From contig DFYR01000012.1 in NCBI GenBank assembly GCA_002383375.1, positions 1 to 8,771 of the forward strand: a stretch of 8,771 bases of DNA. Reading direction: 5' to 3'. Positions within the stretch are counted from its first letter, which is position 1. The number at the start of each line of letters is the position of its first letter. Origin of the DNA: Spirochaetaceae bacterium UBA4077. GTDB lineage: Bacteria > Spirochaetota > Spirochaetia > Treponematales > Rectinemataceae. The notes under the pieces were generated by a model, which was not told where the DNA came from, ran no database searches, and saw only the letters and a program-made list of their open reading frames with translations. Position numbers and translations under genes: made by a program. Below, in pieces: positions 6,465 through 8,771 of this stretch.

Positions 6465-6469
6465 AACAG

Positions 6470-7339
6470 ATGAGCAAAAAGAATTCCTATATGTATACCG
6501 GCACCGACGCTTCGGACGAAAACATTCTCTCTATCTACCTTAAAGAAATCAATAAAATTCCCCTTCTCACCAGGGAACAGGAGAATGACTACGCCACCAG
6601 GGCAGCCCAGGGTGACAAGTTCGCCAAGGAAATGCTGGTCAAGTCCAACCTTCGCTTTGTCGTCAATGTAGCCAAGAAATACCAGAATCAAGGCCTTCCC
6701 CTGTCAGACCTCATATCCGAAGGTAATATCGGCCTTATGAACGCCATCGAGCGCTACGACGTGGGCAAGGGCTTTCACTTTATTTCCTACGCAGTCTGGT
6801 GGATACGCCAGGCCATTCTCAAGGCTATCTGCGAAAAAAGCCGGATGATTCGACTCCCCTTAAACCGCGCCAACGAGCTTGTTCAGATCGAAAAAGCCCG
6901 TAAAACCTTTGAAGGCCTTTCGGAAGACCAGGAAATACGCGATATTGCCACATACCTTAACATGGACCCCGACCATGTGGCAGAGATTGTCGCCGTATCC
7001 AGAGACCTCGTATCCCTCGACAGCCCTGTCTACGATGAAAAAAACGCCAGCGTCATGGGCGATTTTATCGAAAACGACCTCTACCAGAGCCCCGAAAACT
7101 ATGCCTCCGAGCTCAGCCTCAAGGACGACCTGAACAAGGTCCTAGAAATACTGAACCTCAAGGAACGTCAAGTTATCGAATACCGCTTCGGCATTAACGG
7201 AAGGCGCCCTATGAGCCTGAAGGAAATCGGCGATCGTATGCATCTCACCAAGGAGAGAATACGCCAGATCGAAAAAGCCGCCCTCAGGAAGATCTCCGTT
7301 CCCGAAGTGATGGAAAGACTGGAGGCCTATGTAGCCTAG
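6470..7339 (+). CDS. RNA polymerase sigma factor, sigma-70 family (RpoD/RpoS-like)
   Basis: The 289-residue product directs RNA polymerase to sigma-70-type promoters. It lacks region 1.1, so it is shorter than a housekeeping RpoD. Region 1.2 lies at about 17-50 (LSIYLKEINKIPLL). Region 2 at about 55-125 includes LISEGNIGLMNAIERYD for core binding and FISYAVWWIRQAI for -10 melting and recognition. Region 3 is at about 135-210. Region 4 at about 218-285 ends in the helix-turn-helix MSLKEIGDRMHLTKERIRQIE that reads the -35. This architecture is that of a group 2, RpoS-like alternative factor, although some bacteria have compact primary factors. The gene stands alone between two terminators, with a strong ribosome binding site and both sigma-54-like and sigma-70-like promoters upstream, pointing to regulated expression. 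No anti-sigma gene is adjacent. I leave the symbol blank because rpoD-type versus rpoS-type cannot be settled from sequence alone. Confidence 0.92.
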   Translation: MSKKNSYMYTGTDASDENILSIYLKEINKIPLLTREQENDYATRAAQGDKFAKEMLVKSNLRFVVNVAKKYQNQGLPLSDLISEGNIGLMNAIERYDVGKGFHFISYAVWWIRQAILKAICEKSRMIRLPLNRANELVQIEKARKTFEGLSEDQEIRDIATYLNMDPDHVAEIVAVSRDLVSLDSPVYDEKNASVMGDFIENDLYQSPENYASELSLKDDLNKVLEILNLKERQVIEYRFGINGRRPMSLKEIGDRMHLTKERIRQIEKAALRKISVPEVMERLEAYVA

Positions 7340-7360
7340 GATCTCCGTTTCTTTCCCGCC

Positions 7361-7397
7361 TCAAGCGAAGGAGCCACGCTTGAATGTAGGTTTCAAG
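7361..7397 (+). other. Mutually exclusive hairpins after the sigma-factor gene
   Basis: TCAAGCG (7361-7367) pairs with CGCTTGA (7377-7383), while CTTGAA (7379-7384) pairs with TTCAAG (7392-7397). The two hairpins share CTTGA and cannot form together. Neither has a T run. They precede the strong terminator by about 20 bases and may stabilise the 3' end of the mRNA or be incidental. Confidence 0.35.
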
Positions 7398-7418
7398 TGA
7401 TGGCATGCAATATGGATT

Positions 7419-7451
7419 AACCGTCTGGATAACATCCGGGCGGTTTTTTTT
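7419..7451 (+). terminator. Strong intrinsic terminator of the sigma-factor gene
   Basis: A 12-bp stem (7419-7430 with 7434-7445) contains two G-T wobbles, closes on the loop AAC, and is followed by a T run to 7451. It isolates the sigma-factor gene from the prenyl synthase gene downstream. Confidence 0.9.
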
Positions 7452-7480
7452 ATTCGGCGTTCACGCCCCAGCACAGGGAC

Positions 7481-7512
7481 CTACAGCCCTACAGCTGTAG
7501 CTCTACAGCTGT
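7481..7512. promoter_or_regulatory. Nested palindrome, probable regulator-binding site
   Basis: CTACAGCTGTAG (7489-7500) is a perfect 12-bp palindrome. Its right part joins a larger perfect inverted repeat: ACAGCTGTAG (7491-7500), CT, CTACAGCTGT (7503-7512). CTACAG occurs three times (7481, 7489, 7503). The repeat centre (7501.5) is about 38-42 bases before the likely start of the prenyl synthase transcript, a position typical for an activator that replaces a -35 box. The palindrome is certain; its regulatory role is inferred. Confidence 0.5.
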
Positions 7513-7527
7513 CCGCGCCTCAAAAGC

Positions 7528-7538
7528 TATGATATAAA
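7528..7538 (+). promoter_or_regulatory. -10-like sequences immediately before the prenyl synthase start
   Basis: TATGAT (7528-7533) matches the -10 consensus at five of six positions, and the overlapping TATAAA (7533-7538) matches four. No -35 box occurs 15-19 bp upstream of either. Transcription would begin at about 7540-7545, giving a leader of zero to a few bases. Confidence 0.35.
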
Positions 7539-7543
7539 GAGCT

Positions 7544-8617
7544 ATGAACTTCAATGAGTATTCACACTTAGTACGAAAACACATCGCCGAAACCATCCGA
7601 GCCGAATTAACCCAGGCTTCGGCCATCCATCCCTCGTTTTCAGGCAGCAGTGCCCATATTTTCGAACGTATAGAAGAATACAGCCTGGCGGGAAAAATGC
7701 TCAGGGCAGTCCTCGCCTGTCTCTCGACCGAATTATTCAGTAAAGCACCATTAACAGCCCATGAACGGGCAGCGACCTACAGACTCGGGGCCGCGCTGGA
7801 ACTCCTCCAGGCCGGACTCCTGATTCACGACGATATCATGGATGAAGATGCACTACGCAGAGGCCTGCCCACCATGCACAAACGTTTTGAAGGCGAAGCG
7901 CTGGATTCCGGTGCCGACAATCCTTCCCATCTGGGCGAAGCCCTGGCGATCTGCGCCGGCGACATTTGTTTTTTTTCGGCCTGGAATCTCGTGTCCAGCT
8001 TCGGTTCGGCCATGCAAAGCCTCTTCTCCAAAGAACTCACCACAGTCTGCCTTGCCCAAAGCAGGGATGTCAGCCTTGGTTCCCATATCACTTTCCCGGA
8101 ACTCCAGGACATCATCGAAGTCTATACCTATAAAACCGCCCGTTACACAATCTGCCTTCCTCTCCTCGCAGGAGCCCTTGCGGCAGGCAGCCCCGAGGCG
8201 GCTCCTTACATTGAGCAAATCGGCTTAAACCTCGGCATCCTCTTTCAATTGAGGGACGACTATCTGGGACTTTTTGGCGACGAAACCCGTCTCGGAAAGC
8301 CGATTGGCTCTGATCTTAGAGAAGGCAAAAAAACTCCCTACATGATACTTCTGTATCCCACCCTTTCCCTAGACGAAAAAACTCGCTTCGATTTGCTTTT
8401 TGGAAAGGAATCCATCCACCAGGCCGAGGTGGACTTCGTCCGCAGCCTGATTGGTGCTCACGGAATCGATAAAGCCATGAAAAAAATCGAAAAAGAATAC
8501 GCCCAAAGGGCGAGAAGGGCCCTAGAATCCCTGATGCAGAGCATTCCGGAACTTAATGCCGACGCTTCTGGGGCGTTGGAAGACTTTGTCAACTATTCCC
8601 TGTCGAGGACTTCTTAG
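7544..8617 (+). CDS. Trans-polyprenyl diphosphate synthase (IspA/IspB/GGPPS family)
   Basis: The enzyme joins isopentenyl diphosphate units to an allylic diphosphate, making a linear prenyl diphosphate for carriers or quinone-type lipids. The 357-residue product has the first aspartate-rich motif DDIMD (96-100) followed by RRG (105-107), and the second as LRDDYLGLFGDE (237-247) followed by GKPIGSDLREGKKTPY. GKMLR (50-54) is the usual GKRLRP substrate site in altered form. The second motif reads DDxxG rather than DDxxD, as in many actinobacterial-type geranylgeranyl synthases. The residues four and five before the first motif are not aromatic, which argues against a strict farnesyl synthase; product length remains unknown. 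ATG 7544 is the only plausible start, since an in-frame TAA lies at 7535-7537. Its nearest purine-rich sequence, AAAGAG, is only two bases away. The gene is monocistronic within the window. Confidence 0.9.
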   Translation: MNFNEYSHLVRKHIAETIRAELTQASAIHPSFSGSSAHIFERIEEYSLAGKMLRAVLACLSTELFSKAPLTAHERAATYRLGAALELLQAGLLIHDDIMDEDALRRGLPTMHKRFEGEALDSGADNPSHLGEALAICAGDICFFSAWNLVSSFGSAMQSLFSKELTTVCLAQSRDVSLGSHITFPELQDIIEVYTYKTARYTICLPLLAGALAAGSPEAAPYIEQIGLNLGILFQLRDDYLGLFGDETRLGKPIGSDLREGKKTPYMILLYPTLSLDEKTRFDLLFGKESIHQAEVDFVRSLIGAHGIDKAMKKIEKEYAQRARRALESLMQSIPELNADASGALEDFVNYSLSRTS

Positions 8618-8627
8618 GTCTGGGACT

Positions 8628-8659
8628 AAAGCCGCTGGGGAAGTTGAAAGCTCGGCTTT
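8628..8659 (+). terminator. Weak terminator-like repeat after the prenyl synthase gene
   Basis: AAAGCCG (8628-8634) pairs with CGGCTTT (8653-8659) across an 18-base loop, 10 bases after the stop codon, and only four T residues follow. The long loop and short T run make it weak. On the opposite strand it forms the same stem, so it could act both ways. Confidence 0.4.
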
Positions 8660-8693
8660 TAATCGGTCATATCAGCAAACGGTTTTAGGGTAA

Positions 8694-8771
8694 ATCGAGT
8701 AGGAGGGGGGCGTGAGCCCCCCGACCTCTCACACCACCGTACATACGGTTCCGTATACGGCGGTTCGAAAT
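8694..8771 (-). mobile_element. Group II intron 3' end (domains V and VI), truncated by the window
   Basis: Read on the minus strand, 8766-8733 folds as the 34-base domain V. An 8-bp lower stem (8764-8757 with 8740-8733) carries a CGC triad (8762-8760) with a G-U wobble, then comes a two-base bulge (8742-8741), a 5-bp upper stem and a GAAC loop. Domain VI (8730-8697) has a GAG/AGG stem with CCT and CTC interrupted by one unpaired A opposite base 8700, the expected branch point, capped by a 7-bp GC stem. The intron then ends CTCGAT at 8694, with the branch A seven bases from the end as in known introns. The CGC triad suggests class C. The reverse transcriptase and domains I-IV would lie beyond the right edge. 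Confidence 0.85.

Noticed and set aside
7401..7416. Second sigma-54-like sequence, TGGCATG followed by ATGGA
   Set aside because: The required GC at -12 is GG here, and it lies between a gene and its terminator.
1..8771. CRISPR array, tRNA, rRNA or insertion sequence with terminal repeats
   Set aside because: No regularly spaced repeats, cloverleaf folds, rRNA signatures or transposase frames were seen on either strand.

Overview
The window reads as a chromosomal stretch of a spirochaete, most likely a Treponema relative. This is inferred from the gene complement and protein character, not from a search. The coding sequences are GC-rich with C/G-ending codons, while the promoter region upstream of the sigma-factor gene is very AT-rich. 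All confidently recognised protein genes lie on the + strand. Only a group II intron end, at the extreme right, reads the other way.

Positions 211-6231 look like one operon of five genes with small gaps: fabD (malonyl-CoA:ACP transacylase), fabG (3-oxoacyl-ACP reductase), fabF (3-oxoacyl-ACP synthase II), glgX (glycogen debranching enzyme) and a TPR/SEC-C protein of unknown function. It ends at a hairpin plus nine-T terminator at 6236-6280. The three fab products act in sequence on acyl carrier protein: malonyl loading, condensation and keto-reduction. No acpP, fabH or dehydratase gene is visible here. FabG and GlgX each carry a low-complexity insertion inside a conserved fold, and the one in FabG is encoded by a 15-bp tandem repeat.

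Positions 6232-6469 form an AT-rich regulatory region ahead of a 289-residue sigma-70-family factor (6470-7339). It holds two promoter candidates in tandem: a sigma-70-like one (TAGACA, 17 bp, TCTAAT) and, closer to the gene, a strong -24/-12 match for sigma-54 (TTGGCATG, 4 bp, GTGCA). A sigma-70-family gene transcribed by sigma-54 polymerase would resemble the RpoN-to-RpoS cascade of Borrelia burgdorferi. This is the most interesting regulatory hypothesis in the window. The sigma gene ends at a clear intrinsic terminator (7419-7451).

Positions 7452-8617 hold a separately transcribed trans-polyprenyl diphosphate synthase. Its start codon sits almost on top of the -10-like sequences, with no usable ribosome binding site, and a nested palindrome (7489-7512) lies where a -35 box would be. 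To its right, after a weak terminator-like repeat, the minus strand shows domains V and VI of a group II intron. The intron ends at 8694 and its body runs off the right edge.
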